A stretch of DNA of 42,962 nt from the NCBI GenBank assembly GCA_045634445.1, contig JAZRAG010000107.1:1-42962 (forward strand). The letters run 5' to 3'. The stretch's first letter is position 1; every line of letters begins with the position of its first letter. The notes under the pieces were generated by a model that had not been told where the DNA came from, did not search any database, and saw only the letters and a program-made list of their open reading frames with translations. The translations under genes and the position numbers were made by a program. This DNA is from Spyradenecus sp045634445 (GTDB taxonomy: Bacteria > Verrucomicrobiota > Kiritimatiellia > RFP12 > DVOR01). Positions 16,229 through 24,424 of this stretch are shown here, one piece after another.

Positions 16229-17650
16229 TTACGGCAATTCGCCGGTTAGGCCGTGGTGACGGCAGTAGTCAATGGTAGCCTGCAACACTTTACGATTCTT
16301 TTCGATGAGCGCGGGCTTCTTGGCGAAGGAGCGTTCAAGGGCTTCAATGAGCAAGTGACCGGGGATATTGAGTGCGTCCAAGGCAATCAAGCCGCCCAGG
16401 ATTGCAACGTTTGCAGCCTTCGGCACACCATTTGCCATCGCGATATCAATCGCAGGAATCTTGATGATGCGCACGTCTGGCGGGACTTCCTTCGGCAAAT
16501 TAACGGTGCTGTCAAGAATTGCAAGACCACCAGGCTTGACCGTCTTAAGGTGCTTATTGCAAGCGGCTTGGTTCATCACAACGAGCATCTCGGGATTTTC
16601 CACTGCGGGAGCACCGATGGTGCGCGTAGAGGTCACAACCGTGCATGAAGCGTCGCCACCGCGCTGTTCTGGGCCGTAACTCGGTAACCATGTGGTTTCC
16701 AAGCCCATTGCGCGAGCTGCGTCTGCGACCATAAGGCCGAGACTCAAAATGCCTTGACCACCGAAGCCGGTGAACTTGAAGCGACGTTCCTTGTCGTCGC
16801 AGACTTCACACTTGGGGTCTTCAGAGCCGTCATCGCCGAAGAATTCTGCCAAGTTCTTCCACTGTGCGGGTTCAGGGCGCACGGGCGCTTCTGCAGAGCG
16901 ATCGCGGAGGCAACCTAAGGGATATTCCTTTTCGAGTTGCTCAATGACGAACTTTGCTGCGTCCAAGGGCGTGCCGCGCATGGAGGTGGGGCAGGGCGAA
17001 AGGATTTCAACGAAGGTATAACCCTTACGATCGCGTTGAATTTCCAATGCCTTACGAATGGCTTGGCGGGCTTTCATGATGCGCTTCGTGTCAGCCACGG
17101 AGACGCGTTCAATGTAAACGGGCAAATCAAGCTGATTAATCAATTCTGCCATGTGCAACGGCATCCCGTCGGTGGCAGGATTGCGGCCGTAGGGCGAAGT
17201 GGTGGTCTTCTGTCCAATGAGCGTGGTGGGGGCCATTTGGCCGCCCGTCATGCCGTAAATGGAGTTGTTGATGAAGAAGACTGCGATGTGTTCACCACGT
17301 GCAGCGGCCTGAAGGGTGTGGTTCAAACCGATTGCGGCCAAGTCGCCGTCACCCTGATAGGCGATAACGATGGCTTTGTCTTTCAAGCGGCTGATGGCAG
17401 AGGCCATCGAGGGTGCCTGTCCATGACCTGCACTGACGTTGCCCACATCCCAGTAGTAGTAACCGAAGACGCCGCAACCAATGGGGTTTACGATGACGGT
17501 TTTGTCTTGTAAACCGAGGTCAACATAGGCTTCGGTCAGGAGTTTGTGTACAATGCCATGGCCGCAACCTGCACAGTAGTGCGTGATGCGATTCTCGGAG
17601 CCCGAGCGCGTAAAGACATCATACATGCCTTTTGTTTCAAGCGTAGCCAT
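16229..17650 (-). CDS. 2-oxoacid:ferredoxin oxidoreductase, fused beta and gamma subunits
   Basis: A 473-residue fusion. Residues 1-260 are the TPP-binding beta subunit: HYCAGCGHG (about 24-32) with iron-sulfur-cluster cysteines, GCGVFGYYYWD, and the TPP/Mg motif GDGDLAAIGLNHTLQAARG. Residues about 290-473 are the gamma subunit: FTGFGGQGILSLGL, PSYGPEQRGGDASC, and a typical tail. Between them is a short linker with a CEVC pair. These enzymes oxidatively decarboxylate 2-oxoacids to acyl-CoA and reduce ferredoxin. In most relatives the beta and gamma chains are separate genes. Its ATG overlaps the vorB stop by one base (TAATG), so the two are translationally coupled. Substrate (branched-chain 2-oxoacid or 2-oxoglutarate) cannot be told from sequence. 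Confidence 0.87.
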   Translation of the reverse strand: MATLETKGMYDVFTRSGSENRITHYCAGCGHGIVHKLLTEAYVDLGLQDKTVIVNPIGCGVFGYYYWDVGNVSAGHGQAPSMASAISRLKDKAIVIAYQGDGDLAAIGLNHTLQAAARGEHIAVFFINNSIYGMTGGQMAPTTLIGQKTTTSPYGRNPATDGMPLHMAELINQLDLPVYIERVSVADTKRIMKARQAIRKALEIQRDRKGYTFVEILSPCPTSMRGTPLDAAKFVIEQLEKEYPLGCLRDRSAEAPVRPEPAQWKNLAEFFGDDGSEDPKCEVCDDKERRFKFTGFGGQGILSLGLMVADAARAMGLETTWLPSYGPEQRGGDASCTVVTSTRTIGAPAVENPEMLVVMNQAACNKHLKTVKPGGLAILDSTVNLPKEVPPDVRIIKIPAIDIAMANGVPKAANVAILGGLIALDALNIPGHLLIEALERSFAKKPALIEKNRKVLQATIDYCRHHGLTGELP

Positions 17651-18702
17651 TACACTGCTCCTTTCACTGCGCGGATGATATCCTGAACGGGAATCAACAT
17701 GCCGCCCATGCGGTTGATGAGGCCCACGCCTTCAGGGGGCAAGATGCCTTCGCGTGCGAGGTGCAATACGACGTCATCACGGAATTGGCCTGCACTCATT
17801 TCCACGGTAAAGAGGCGCTTCTTTGCGAGCGGGCGTAATGCGTCAATCGGGAAGGGCGAAAGCGTAATCGGGCGGAAGAGGCCCACTTTGATGCCTTCCG
17901 CGCGAAGCATGTCCACGACGGTGCGTGCATTGCGGCTGCTGGAGCCGTAAGCCAAGAGAACGACATCTGCGTCATCGCACTGGTAGCATTCTGCGCGCTG
18001 GAATTCCTTATCCATACGAGCATACTTACGCTGCAAACGCACATTCATGCGTTCTTGTGCGGGGGCGTCAAGATAGATGGAGGTGAGCAAGTTTTTACGC
18101 GTTTCTGCGTTACCTTGCACAGCCCAAGCGGTGGTATCAACGGGCTTTGCCTCTTCCTTCGGCAGGCGAAGGGGTTCCATCATCTGGCCGAGCTGACCAT
18201 CGGATAACACGATTGCGGGCGTGCGATATTCAAATGCTTTTTCAAATGCAAGCATGGTGAGATCGCACATTTCTTGAACATTGCCAGGGGCAAGCACGAG
18301 ACAACGGTAACTGCCGTGGCCGCCGCCTTTGACGACTTGGTTGTAGTCGGCTTGTTCGGGGTAAACATTGCCAAGGCCAGGGCCTGCGCGCATCACGTCC
18401 ACAATCACAGTGGGGATGTCAGTCGCGGCCATGTAGGAGATGGCTTCTTGCATCAAGGAGAAACCAGGGCCAGAGGTGGCGGTAAGTGCGCGGCAACCTG
18501 CCGCAGCTGCGCCATAAAGCATGTAGGCAACAGCATCTTCACTTTCGCCTTGCACGAAGATACGGCCTGCAGCAGGGAAATATTCCGCTGCCTTGTGTGC
18601 CACTTCGGATGCGGGTGTAATAGGATAACCGAAATACCCTTCGGCGCCAGCGTACAGTGCACCGATCACAACGGCTTCATTGCCTTTGACAAACTTTGTC
18701 AT
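17650..18702 (-). CDS. vorB: 2-oxoacid:ferredoxin oxidoreductase, alpha subunit
   Basis: A 350-residue protein matching the length and style of VorB, the alpha subunit of 3-methyl-2-oxobutanoate (branched-chain) ferredoxin oxidoreductase. It shows GNEAVVIGAL, YFGYPITPASE, QGESEDAVAYMLYGAAAAG, TSGPGFSLMQEAI and DVMRAGPGLG, from the pyrimidine-binding and central domains. KorA-type 2-oxoglutarate enzymes are similar, so the symbol is provisional. The start overlaps the ferredoxin gene's stop by four bases (ATGA). The gene order delta-alpha-(beta gamma) supplies the whole complex. It probably makes acyl-CoA, or runs in reverse, in an anaerobe using ferredoxin as its redox carrier. Confidence 0.85.
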   Translation of the reverse strand: MTKFVKGNEAVVIGALYAGAEGYFGYPITPASEVAHKAAEYFPAAGRIFVQGESEDAVAYMLYGAAAAGCRALTATSGPGFSLMQEAISYMAATDIPTVIVDVMRAGPGLGNVYPEQADYNQVVKGGGHGSYRCLVLAPGNVQEMCDLTMLAFEKAFEYRTPAIVLSDGQLGQMMEPLRLPKEEAKPVDTTAWAVQGNAETRKNLLTSIYLDAPAQERMNVRLQRKYARMDKEFQRAECYQCDDADVVLLAYGSSSRNARTVVDMLRAEGIKVGLFRPITLSPFPIDALRPLAKKRLFTVEMSAGQFRDDVVLHLAREGILPPEGVGLINRMGGMLIPVQDIIRAVKGAV

Positions 18703-18950
18703 TGCGCACCGCCTTTCGGAGTAGCATCTGGTTTTTCAATGTGAAGTGCATAAGGTTCTGGGCAGTTGTAGAAACACATGCCACACCCAATGCATCCTGT
18801 GCCCTTGTACTTCACGGCTTTAACGCCGTAATGGTTGTACGTTTCAGAGATTTCAAGGCATCCTTTAGGGCACGCCGCTACGCATCGCCCGCAACTCTTA
18901 CAGCTGTCGGGTTCAATCCGCGGGTAAGGTAAATCAAATTGCTGTTCCAC
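18699..18950 (-). CDS. 2x[4Fe-4S] ferredoxin, delta subunit of the oxidoreductase
   Basis: An 83-residue protein starting at GTG 18950, which has GGAG six bases upstream. An earlier in-frame start at 19010 would run through the leader. It has two clusters, CKSCGRCVAACP and CIGCGMCFYNCP, each CxxCxxCxxxCP, as in the delta subunits of four-subunit 2-oxoacid oxidoreductases. It passes electrons from the TPP-bound intermediate to free ferredoxin. First gene of the operon; its stop overlaps the vorB start (ATGA). Confidence 0.9.
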   Translation of the reverse strand: MEQQFDLPYPRIEPDSCKSCGRCVAACPKGCLEISETYNHYGVKAVKYKGTGCIGCGMCFYNCPEPYALHIEKPDATPKGGAQ

Positions 18951-19016
18951 GCTTTTCTCCTTTCGGTTAAGCGTAAAAGGGTAATGCCGACAAGACATCC
19001 CCAATTGCATAAACCT

Positions 19017-19046
19017 ATTTTACCATAGTTAGGACAGAATAAGCAA
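19017..19046 (-). promoter_or_regulatory. Promoter of the oxidoreductase-purH operon
   Basis: Minus strand: TTGCTT (19046-19041), an 18-bp spacer and TAAAAT (19022-19017). It predicts a start near 19010 and a leader of about 60 bases. A perfect palindrome, TTTGTACAAA (19090-19099), lies 44 bp upstream of the -35 box and could be a regulator site, but it is a single copy. Confidence 0.6.
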
Positions 19047-19286
19047 TAGAAAGCGATGCGTGTATACAGGGATTTTAGTTTTGTAGACATTTGTACAAAA
19101 ACGCACAAATTACAGTGCAAAACGGTGGTTTTCTGCGGTTTTTGGGGTAAATGATTAGGGAATGTGTGCTAAGAGTGTAAAAAGGGTGTAATGTTTTTCT
19201 GCAGAAACCGCGCGAGTCGTTTTGATTTTTGAAGGTGGTGTGCAGAAAATAGGGCGTCTTGCGAGATGTAAAAGTTCGAAATGTGT

Positions 19287-19292
19287 TATAGT
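19287..19292 (+). promoter_or_regulatory. -10 box just upstream of the nuclease start codon
   Basis: TATAGT ends seven bases before ATG 19299, so transcription would begin at or next to the A of the start codon. No Shine-Dalgarno sequence is present. No good -35 box at the right distance is seen, so the promoter is tentative. Confidence 0.45.
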
Positions 19293-19298
19293 AGCACT

Positions 19299-20081
19299 AT
19301 GAAATATCTTCCTTTTCTTTGTCTGGTTATGTTGCCCTTTTTGGGGTTAGCGAGTGATAATCTCAAAATTGGTACGCCAGGCGGTTGTGACCAAGTGATT
19401 GATCGCGTCGGATATGCGCTTGGTTACGTTGAGAAATACGAACAAGCCGCCTGGGTGCAGTATCATTTTACGCGTGCAGAAAATCAGAAGAAAGAGCACA
19501 AACGTGGAGAGGAGTTTTTCCCAGATCCAGAGATTGTGACGGGTTCTGCAACGCTTGAGGATTATAAACATCCATACTATGATCGTGGCCATATGGCGCC
19601 TGCAGCGGATATGCAGTTTTCTGAGGTTGCGATGCGCGAGAGTTTCTATCTCTCCAATATGTCTCCTCAACACCGCGAAATGAATGCTGGCATTTGGGCA
19701 GATATTGAAAAGTTCGTGCGTTACACCGTGAATGTAGAAAAGGAAGTTTACGTGATTACGGGACCAATCTTTGGAGAAAAGCCGCGTACGATTGGGCCTA
19801 GTCACGTCGCCATTCCTGAGGCATATTACAAAATCATTTACGATGTTACGCCGCCGCAGAAAATGATAGCCTTTATCGTGCCGAATCGTCGGAGCAATCA
19901 ACCGATTCATACCTTTGTGACGACTGTTGATGAAGTGGAGAAACGCACCGGTTTAGATTTTTTCACTGCGCTTCCAAAAGAAGAAACCGATCTCTTGGAA
20001 GCGAAGGTGGATGTGAATGTGTGGAAAAAGTTAAAGGGTTGGTATCGCGAGAATCTGCGTCTGCCGTGGGAACAATCGTAA
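19299..20081 (+). CDS. Secreted DNA/RNA non-specific endonuclease
   Basis: A 260-residue protein from ATG 19299; a GTG at 19281 would add six residues ahead of the signal peptide. Residues 1-18 form a Sec signal peptide. The rest is a beta-beta-alpha-metal nuclease of the Serratia NucA/NUC1 family: DRGHMAPAADM holds the catalytic His of the DRGH motif, and LSNMSPQHREMNAGIW supplies the Asn that binds Mg2+. YVITGPIF and the HVAIPEAYYKII region also fit. It should cut single- and double-stranded DNA and RNA outside the cytoplasm, for nutrient recovery or clearing extracellular DNA. No immunity gene is adjacent, consistent with a secreted housekeeping nuclease and not a toxin. It may be translated from a leaderless mRNA. 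Confidence 0.87.
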   Translation: MKYLPFLCLVMLPFLGLASDNLKIGTPGGCDQVIDRVGYALGYVEKYEQAAWVQYHFTRAENQKKEHKRGEEFFPDPEIVTGSATLEDYKHPYYDRGHMAPAADMQFSEVAMRESFYLSNMSPQHREMNAGIWADIEKFVRYTVNVEKEVYVITGPIFGEKPRTIGPSHVAIPEAYYKIIYDVTPPQKMIAFIVPNRRSNQPIHTFVTTVDEVEKRTGLDFFTALPKEETDLLEAKVDVNVWKKLKGWYRENLRLPWEQS

Positions 20082-20136
20082 GTGGGAAAAGTAGGGTAAA
20101 TTTTGCCGTTTCGCAGTTGTTTTGCAACGCTTTTTG

Positions 20137-20217
20137 AAAAAGGCTTATTTTCATCTTTAAAAAGGCTTGTATTGAACTTCAATAAGGCTTGTTTTCACTT
20201 TCAAAACAAGCCTTATT
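20137..20217 (+). repeat. 22-bp tandem repeat ending in a 15-bp perfect hairpin
   Basis: Three 22-bp units start at 20137, 20159 and 20181, each containing AAGGCTT at the same place (20140, 20162, 20184). The third unit's first 15 bases, AATAAGGCTTGTTTT (20181-20195), pair perfectly with AAAACAAGCCTTATT (20203-20217) over a seven-base loop. The hairpin would terminate the nuclease transcript. A second direct repeat, AAAGAGAATTGAT, occurs at 20295 and 20319. The region 20082-20421 has no gene and separates two convergent units. Confidence 0.7.
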
Positions 20218-20363
20218 CAGAAAGCCTCATTTTGCCCTTTTCAAAAGTGTTCTTTTGAGAGGTTAAAGAGCGTTGGAAGAAACGATACATTCTGAAAGAG
20301 AATTGATAATTTTTACCTAAAAGAGAATTGATATTTTTAAGCGATTGGCAAGATGAGAAAAGA

Positions 20364-20397
20364 AAAAAGAGAGCCTCCGAAAGGAAGCTCTCTTTTT
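20364..20397 (-). terminator. Terminator of pflB (can work in both directions)
   Basis: AAAAAGAGAGC (20364-20374) pairs with GCTCTCTTTTT (20387-20397), with an inner TCC/GGA stem and a GAAA tetraloop. Both strands carry the U-run after the stem, so it can also stop transcription from the nuclease side. It is 24 bases after the pflB stop. Confidence 0.9.
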
Positions 20398-20421
20398 GAA
20401 TCGGATTATCCGAACCTAAGC

Positions 20422-22659
20422 TTACAAGCAGCTGTGGCAGGTACGGGCAATCACTTCGTCCTGGTGCTTCTTGCTCAAGTTGATGAAGCGCACAGCGTAA
20501 CCGGAAACGCGGATCGTGAGATTCGGGTAATTTTCCGGGTGAGCCTGAGCGTCACGGAGCAAGTCCACGTTGAAGACGTTCACGTTCAAGTGGTGAGCGC
20601 CCTGTGCGAAGTAACCATCCATCACGCGGGTGAGGTTGGCGACCTGGTCAGCCTTGTCCTTGCCGAGAGCGGTGGGGTTGATGGTGAAGGTATTGGAGAT
20701 ACCGTCACGGCATGCATCGTAATCGAGCTTAGCCACCGAGTTCAAGGAGAAGGTAGCGCCAGAGTTGTCGCGACCGTGCATGGGGTTAGCGCCAGGAGCG
20801 AATGCTTCGCCAGCCTTACGACCATCAGGGGTTGCACCCGTGTTACGACCGTACATCACGTTGGAGGTGATGGTGAGGAGGGAGAGGGTGTGTTCAGCGC
20901 CGCGGTAGCAGGGGGTCTTCTTCAATTCAGTGGAGAAGTATTCTGCGATATCCTTAGCGATTGCGTCCACGCGGTCATCGTCGTTACCGAACTTCGGGAA
21001 GTCGCCTTCGATGACGAAGTCGGTGGTGATGCCTTCTTCGTTACGGACAGGGGTGACCTTTGCGTAGCGGATAGCGGAGAGGGCGTCTGCGACCACGGAG
21101 AGACCTGCGCAACCGAATGCCATCCAGCGGTGAGCCAAATGGGTGTCATGGAGAGCCATCTGGGTCTTTTCGTAGGCATACTTGTCGTGCATGTAGTGAA
21201 TCACGTTCATGGTGTTCACGTACTGGTGGGCGAGCCAAGAGAGCAAGGTCTTGTAGCGAGCCATCACGTCGTCGTAGTTGAGAACGCCTTCAGCGGGGAG
21301 ATCCGTCTTCGGGGAGACCTGCTTACCATGGATTTCTTCACGACCGCCGTTGAGGGCCATGAGGAGAGCCTTGGGGAGGTTGATACGAGCGCCGAAGAAC
21401 TGCATGTCCTTACCGAGGGTCATTGCAGAGACGCAGCAAGCGATTGCGTAGTCATCGCCATAGCGTTCGCGCATGAGGTCATCGTTTTCGTACTGCACGG
21501 AGTCGGTTTCGATGGAGACGTGTGCGCAGTAGTCCTTCCAACCCTGAGGGAGGCCCTGAGCCCAAAGCACGGTCATGTTGGGTTCCGGTGCGGGGCCGAG
21601 GTTTTCGAGGGTGTGGAGCATACGGAAGGTCGTCTTGGTGACGAGCGTACGGCCGTCGAGACCCATACCGCCGAGGGATTCGGTGGTCCAGGTGGGGTCA
21701 CCTGCGAAGAGGTCGTTGTATTCCGGAGTGCGGAGCTGACGGTTCATGCGCAAGTGGAGGACGTAATCGTCGATGAGTTCCTGAGCGCCTTCTTCGGTGA
21801 GGACGCCAGCGGCGATGTCGCGTTCCAAGTAGATGTCAAGGAAGGTAGCAGTACGGCCGAGAGACATAGCAGCGCCGTTCTGTTCCTTGATTGCACCGAG
21901 GTAACCGAAGTAGGTAGCCTGGACTGCTTCGCGAGCGGTGGTGGCGGGCTTGGAGATGTCGCAACCATAGTTAGCAGCCATCTGCTTCAAACGACCCAAG
22001 AAGTCAATCTGACGCCACACGTCTTCGCGCAAACGAATGCATTCGTCGGTCATCGTTTCGCCAGGACCGTTGCCGATTGCATCCAAATCCTTCTGCTTTT
22101 CTTCGATCAAGCGGTCAACGCCATAGAGAGCCACACGACGATAGTCACCGATGATACGGCCACGACCATAGGCGTCGGGCAAACCGGTGAGCACGTGTGC
22201 GCTACGGAGTGCACGCATTTCCTTGGTGTATGCACGGAACACACCTTCGTTGTGCGTGGTGCGATACTTCATCTGCTGCACGACGTGGTCGCTGATGGTG
22301 TAACCATAAGCTTCAGCAGCCTGATGGCACATGCGCATGCCGCCGAAGGGGTTGACAGAACGCTTCAAAGGAGCATCCGTCTGGAGACCCACGATCAACT
22401 CGTTATCCTTGTCGAGGTAACCGGGCTTGTGGTTGAGGAGGGAGGAAACGTGGTTGACGTCCACATCGAGAACGCCACCCTTTTCATACTCTTCCTTGTG
22501 CAAACGCTCATATTCAGCGTTGACCTTCTGAGTACGGGCCGTTGGACCGGTGAGGAAGGATGCATCACCTTCATACGGCGTATAGTTAGTCTGAATGAAG
22601 TCACGGACGTCAATGGTGTCCTGCCATTTGCCGGACTTAAACGCAGGGTACTGGAACAT
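20422..22659 (-). CDS. pflB: Formate C-acetyltransferase (pyruvate formate-lyase)
   Basis: A 745-residue protein from ATG 22659 (GGAG eight bases upstream); the in-frame extension to 22734 has no homology. It has the paired catalytic cysteines in IACCVSAM (about residue 400) and the glycyl-radical site RVSGYAVRF (Gly near 720), 25 residues from the C-terminus. It splits pyruvate with CoA into acetyl-CoA and formate without oxygen. The radical must be installed by PflA, a radical-SAM activase that is not in this window. The promoter is at 22737-22766 and the terminator at 20364, so the gene is transcribed alone. With the ferredoxin oxidoreductase it shows fermentative, anaerobic life. Confidence 0.96.
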   Translation of the reverse strand: MFQYPAFKSGKWQDTIDVRDFIQTNYTPYEGDASFLTGPTARTQKVNAEYERLHKEEYEKGGVLDVDVNHVSSLLNHKPGYLDKDNELIVGLQTDAPLKRSVNPFGGMRMCHQAAEAYGYTISDHVVQQMKYRTTHNEGVFRAYTKEMRALRSAHVLTGLPDAYGRGRIIGDYRRVALYGVDRLIEEKQKDLDAIGNGPGETMTDECIRLREDVWRQIDFLGRLKQMAANYGCDISKPATTAREAVQATYFGYLGAIKEQNGAAMSLGRTATFLDIYLERDIAAGVLTEEGAQELIDDYVLHLRMNRQLRTPEYNDLFAGDPTWTTESLGGMGLDGRTLVTKTTFRMLHTLENLGPAPEPNMTVLWAQGLPQGWKDYCAHVSIETDSVQYENDDLMRERYGDDYAIACCVSAMTLGKDMQFFGARINLPKALLMALNGGREEIHGKQVSPKTDLPAEGVLNYDDVMARYKTLLSWLAHQYVNTMNVIHYMHDKYAYEKTQMALHDTHLAHRWMAFGCAGLSVVADALSAIRYAKVTPVRNEEGITTDFVIEGDFPKFGNDDDRVDAIAKDIAEYFSTELKKTPCYRGAEHTLSLLTITSNVMYGRNTGATPDGRKAGEAFAPGANPMHGRDNSGATFSLNSVAKLDYDACRDGISNTFTINPTALGKDKADQVANLTRVMDGYFAQGAHHLNVNVFNVDLLRDAQAHPENYPNLTIRVSGYAVRFINLSKKHQDEVIARTCHSCL

Positions 22660-22736
22660 AATGGTGCTCCCATTTTTGCGGTGATATTTCCGGCCGCGCG
22701 ACAACTCGCAGCACACCAACCGGAAATGCGTCACAA

Positions 22737-22766
22737 ACTATACCAAAAATAAAAAAGAAGCGTCAA
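22737..22766 (-). promoter_or_regulatory. Promoter of pflB
   Basis: Minus strand: TTGACG (22766-22761), an 18-bp spacer and TATAGT (22742-22737). The start should lie near 22730, leaving a 70-base leader. Upstream (22800-22860) is very A+T-rich with a palindrome ATTGCGCAAT at 22826-22835, which does not match the FNR site. Confidence 0.75.
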
Positions 22767-23229
22767 GCAGAGAAACAGAGGTGTTAGACGCGTGAAACAC
22801 AATATATAGCGTATAATGGTGTATAATTGCGCAATATGGACTAAAACTTGTATGTTTTTTTATTTAAAAAAAGAGTGAAAATTTTCTCTAAAAGAGCCTT
22901 TTTAAGCGCAAATTCAAAATTTTCGCGTCAAAAATTGTAATTATTACATATCGCACTTTTGCAAATAAATAAGCATAGGCATTTTAAATTTAATTAATAA
23001 TCATTCAAGTTTCACTGGGTGATGTTCATCTAAAATATTCATTTCACCATAATTGGAATCGTTATGAAAGTTCTCTTGAGGTTAGGAGAGCGATTAAACA
23101 ATTACATTGAGAGATGTCATAATGTGAGTTTAAGTGGCATGGTTTTTAGTTAAACGCGATAAACCTTTTATAAAAGTGAAACATCCTTTAATTAAAAGTA
23201 GGCATATTCTTTCATTGAATAACCTCTCT
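22767..23229. other. A+T-rich intergenic region with one small ORF candidate
   Basis: No established gene is present between the pflB promoter and the pnp remnant. The stretch 22855-23030 is very A+T-rich. A complete 29-codon ORF (ATG 23064, TAA 23151-23153, plus strand) has a weak GGAA before it. Its peptide is amphipathic (starts MKVLLRLGERLNNYIERC). It could be a remnant of a longer gene or chance. I see no strong RNA structure. Confidence 0.35.
23064..23153 (+). CDS. Possible 29-residue ORF or gene fragment
   Basis: A short ORF with ATG, TAA and a marginal ribosome-binding site in an A+T-rich region. The peptide (LGERLNNYIERCHNVSLSG inside it) has a protein-like composition, loosely like the N-terminal helix of some acyl- or glycosyltransferases, but no family can be named. 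It may be the remnant of a gene damaged by the same events that left the pnp copy 80 bases away. Confidence 0.22.
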   Translation: MKVLLRLGERLNNYIERCHNVSLSGMVFS

Positions 23230-23344
23230 AAAACAACAAGCGCACCTCGGATGAGATGCGCTTGTTTGGTTGTAAGCAAAGGTGCGATTAGGCCTGCTGA
23301 TCGAGGTCGCGCATAGCTTCCTTACGGGAGAGCTTGACACGGCC
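23230..23344 (-). pseudogene. pnp: Duplicate of the pnp 3' end and terminator
   Basis: This 115-bp segment matches 26266-26380 at 102 of 115 positions (about 89%) in the same orientation. It holds the last 17 codons of pnp (RVKLSRKEAMRDLDQQA plus the preceding Gly) and TAA, then the pnp terminator. The 13 differences are two synonymous codon changes, one base in the terminator loop, and ten in the short spacer between stop and terminator. The stem arms ACAAGCGCA/TGCGCTTGT are unchanged. Similarity stops at 23345, where the frame runs only about 12 codons further before a stop. It has no start or body of its own, and lies just downstream of the SGNH gene, for which it may serve as terminator. 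Confidence 0.88.
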
Positions 23345-23492
23345 TTTGATGTGGCCGCCCTCATTAATTCCCTCCTCGTGAAACTAAAGTAATCCGTTAT
23401 TGAAAACGACATTTCTTAAATAAGAACTGTAGTCCTTTGACGAAAAGCCGCAGTTTTTATTGTGAGCATCGCGACTTCGTTACCGTAGAAAT

Positions 23493-24410
23493 TTAAAAGG
23501 CCTGTGGCAAGATTTGATGAAGGGAGTCTTTTAGTTGTGTCGTAAAGCGGATAGCACCCTTTTCATTGAGGTGGGTAGCATCAGCGAAATCTGATTCAGT
23601 GTAGTCAATGGTTGGGGTGTAAAGGTCAATAACATAATTGTTTGGATAGGATTTGAGGTACTCAATAAACTTGTGTAATTGGGAGAGTCCATTAAATTGT
23701 TCACGCCATTTTGGTGCTGTTGGTCCAATAACCCAAATGAGGGGACGCGTTGTTTGTGTGCAGCATTCGTTTAGGGGCGCTTCCCACGATGGGGCGAAGG
23801 AAAAGGTTTGCGTGTGAATGTGTTCATTAATGTGTTGCCATTCGGTTGCGTTTCGACTTGTGAGTAAGAGGACGGCTCCATTATCGACCCTCTTGGTTAT
23901 AGCTTTACGATTATTCATCCATGAGGCTAAGTTTTTTCGAAGAGTGCCATAAAAACGAATGCCTGGCCAATAGTCTGCTGATAATGTATGACACCCAAAG
24001 AGTTCTTCTTGAACGGTGGGGGATTGGGCGGCAAGAAGATAGTCGGCCATGAGGCATGGGGTGTATTCGCCGTGAAAGCCCCACGGATCAAGATTGATAA
24101 TGATGGGGCCTTTTGTTTGATTACGAATCGCCTGTTTGAGATGGAAGAGAGTTTCATACATACCACTTCCATCAATGCCATAATTGAAGGCGTTTGGAGA
24201 AAGAAGACTTGGCACATAGTGGGCTTGTGCACGAGAGGAGCCTAAGATTGGGAGTTCTTCATTTGGAGGAGTTAAGAAAAGACGATGAGTCTTATAACTC
24301 GGGGCGGCGGTAGAGTTTAAGACAAGTTGTTGGTTAAGCACGTCGTTAAGTGCAAGCGCACTAACCGTGATAATCATAAGCGATAGAACAAAGTAAAGAA
24401 GATGGCGCAT
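23493..24410 (-). CDS. SGNH/DltD-AlgX-like membrane-anchored protein
   Basis: A 305-residue protein with an N-terminal membrane anchor (about 1-21). The rest resembles a SGNH-type O-acyltransferase or esterase: ILGSSRAQ (Ser58 or Ser59 as candidate nucleophile), NYGIDGSGMYETLFHL, NLDPWGFHGEY, then DATHLNEKG (Asp277, His280 as catalytic pair) close to the C-terminus. Proteins like this work with MBOAT enzymes, which hand an acyl group across the membrane so that the SGNH partner can place it on a polysaccharide (as AlgI with AlgJ/AlgX, DltB with DltD). It follows the MBOAT gene after 14 bases. Similarity is by motif and context, so the exact family is uncertain. Confidence 0.65.
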   Translation of the reverse strand: MRHLLYFVLSLMIITVSALALNDVLNQQLVLNSTAAPSYKTHRLFLTPPNEELPILGSSRAQAHYVPSLLSPNAFNYGIDGSGMYETLFHLKQAIRNQTKGPIIINLDPWGFHGEYTPCLMADYLLAAQSPTVQEELFGCHTLSADYWPGIRFYGTLRKNLASWMNNRKAITKRVDNGAVLLLTSRNATEWQHINEHIHTQTFSFAPSWEAPLNECCTQTTRPLIWVIGPTAPKWREQFNGLSQLHKFIEYLKSYPNNYVIDLYTPTIDYTESDFADATHLNEKGAIRFTTQLKDSLHQILPQAF

Positions 24411-24424
24411 AGGAGGATGAGTCG

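Noticed and set aside
19299..20081. Secreted nuclease as a toxin with immunity gene
   Set aside because: It has an ordinary signal peptide, no toxin-delivery domain, and no small gene next to it.
20353..22752. A 799-codon open frame on the plus strand opposite pflB
   Set aside because: It is the shadow of pflB, which has all catalytic motifs. The plus-strand peptide has no known features and is an effect of codon choice in a highly expressed gene.
22826..22835. FNR site upstream of pflB
   Set aside because: ATTGCGCAAT is a palindrome but lacks the TTGAT-N4-ATCAA form and lies about 100 bases above the predicted start.
23212..23412. A 66-codon minus-strand frame across the pnp copy
   Set aside because: It starts after GAGGAGG but reads the pnp tail in the wrong frame and gives a random peptide.
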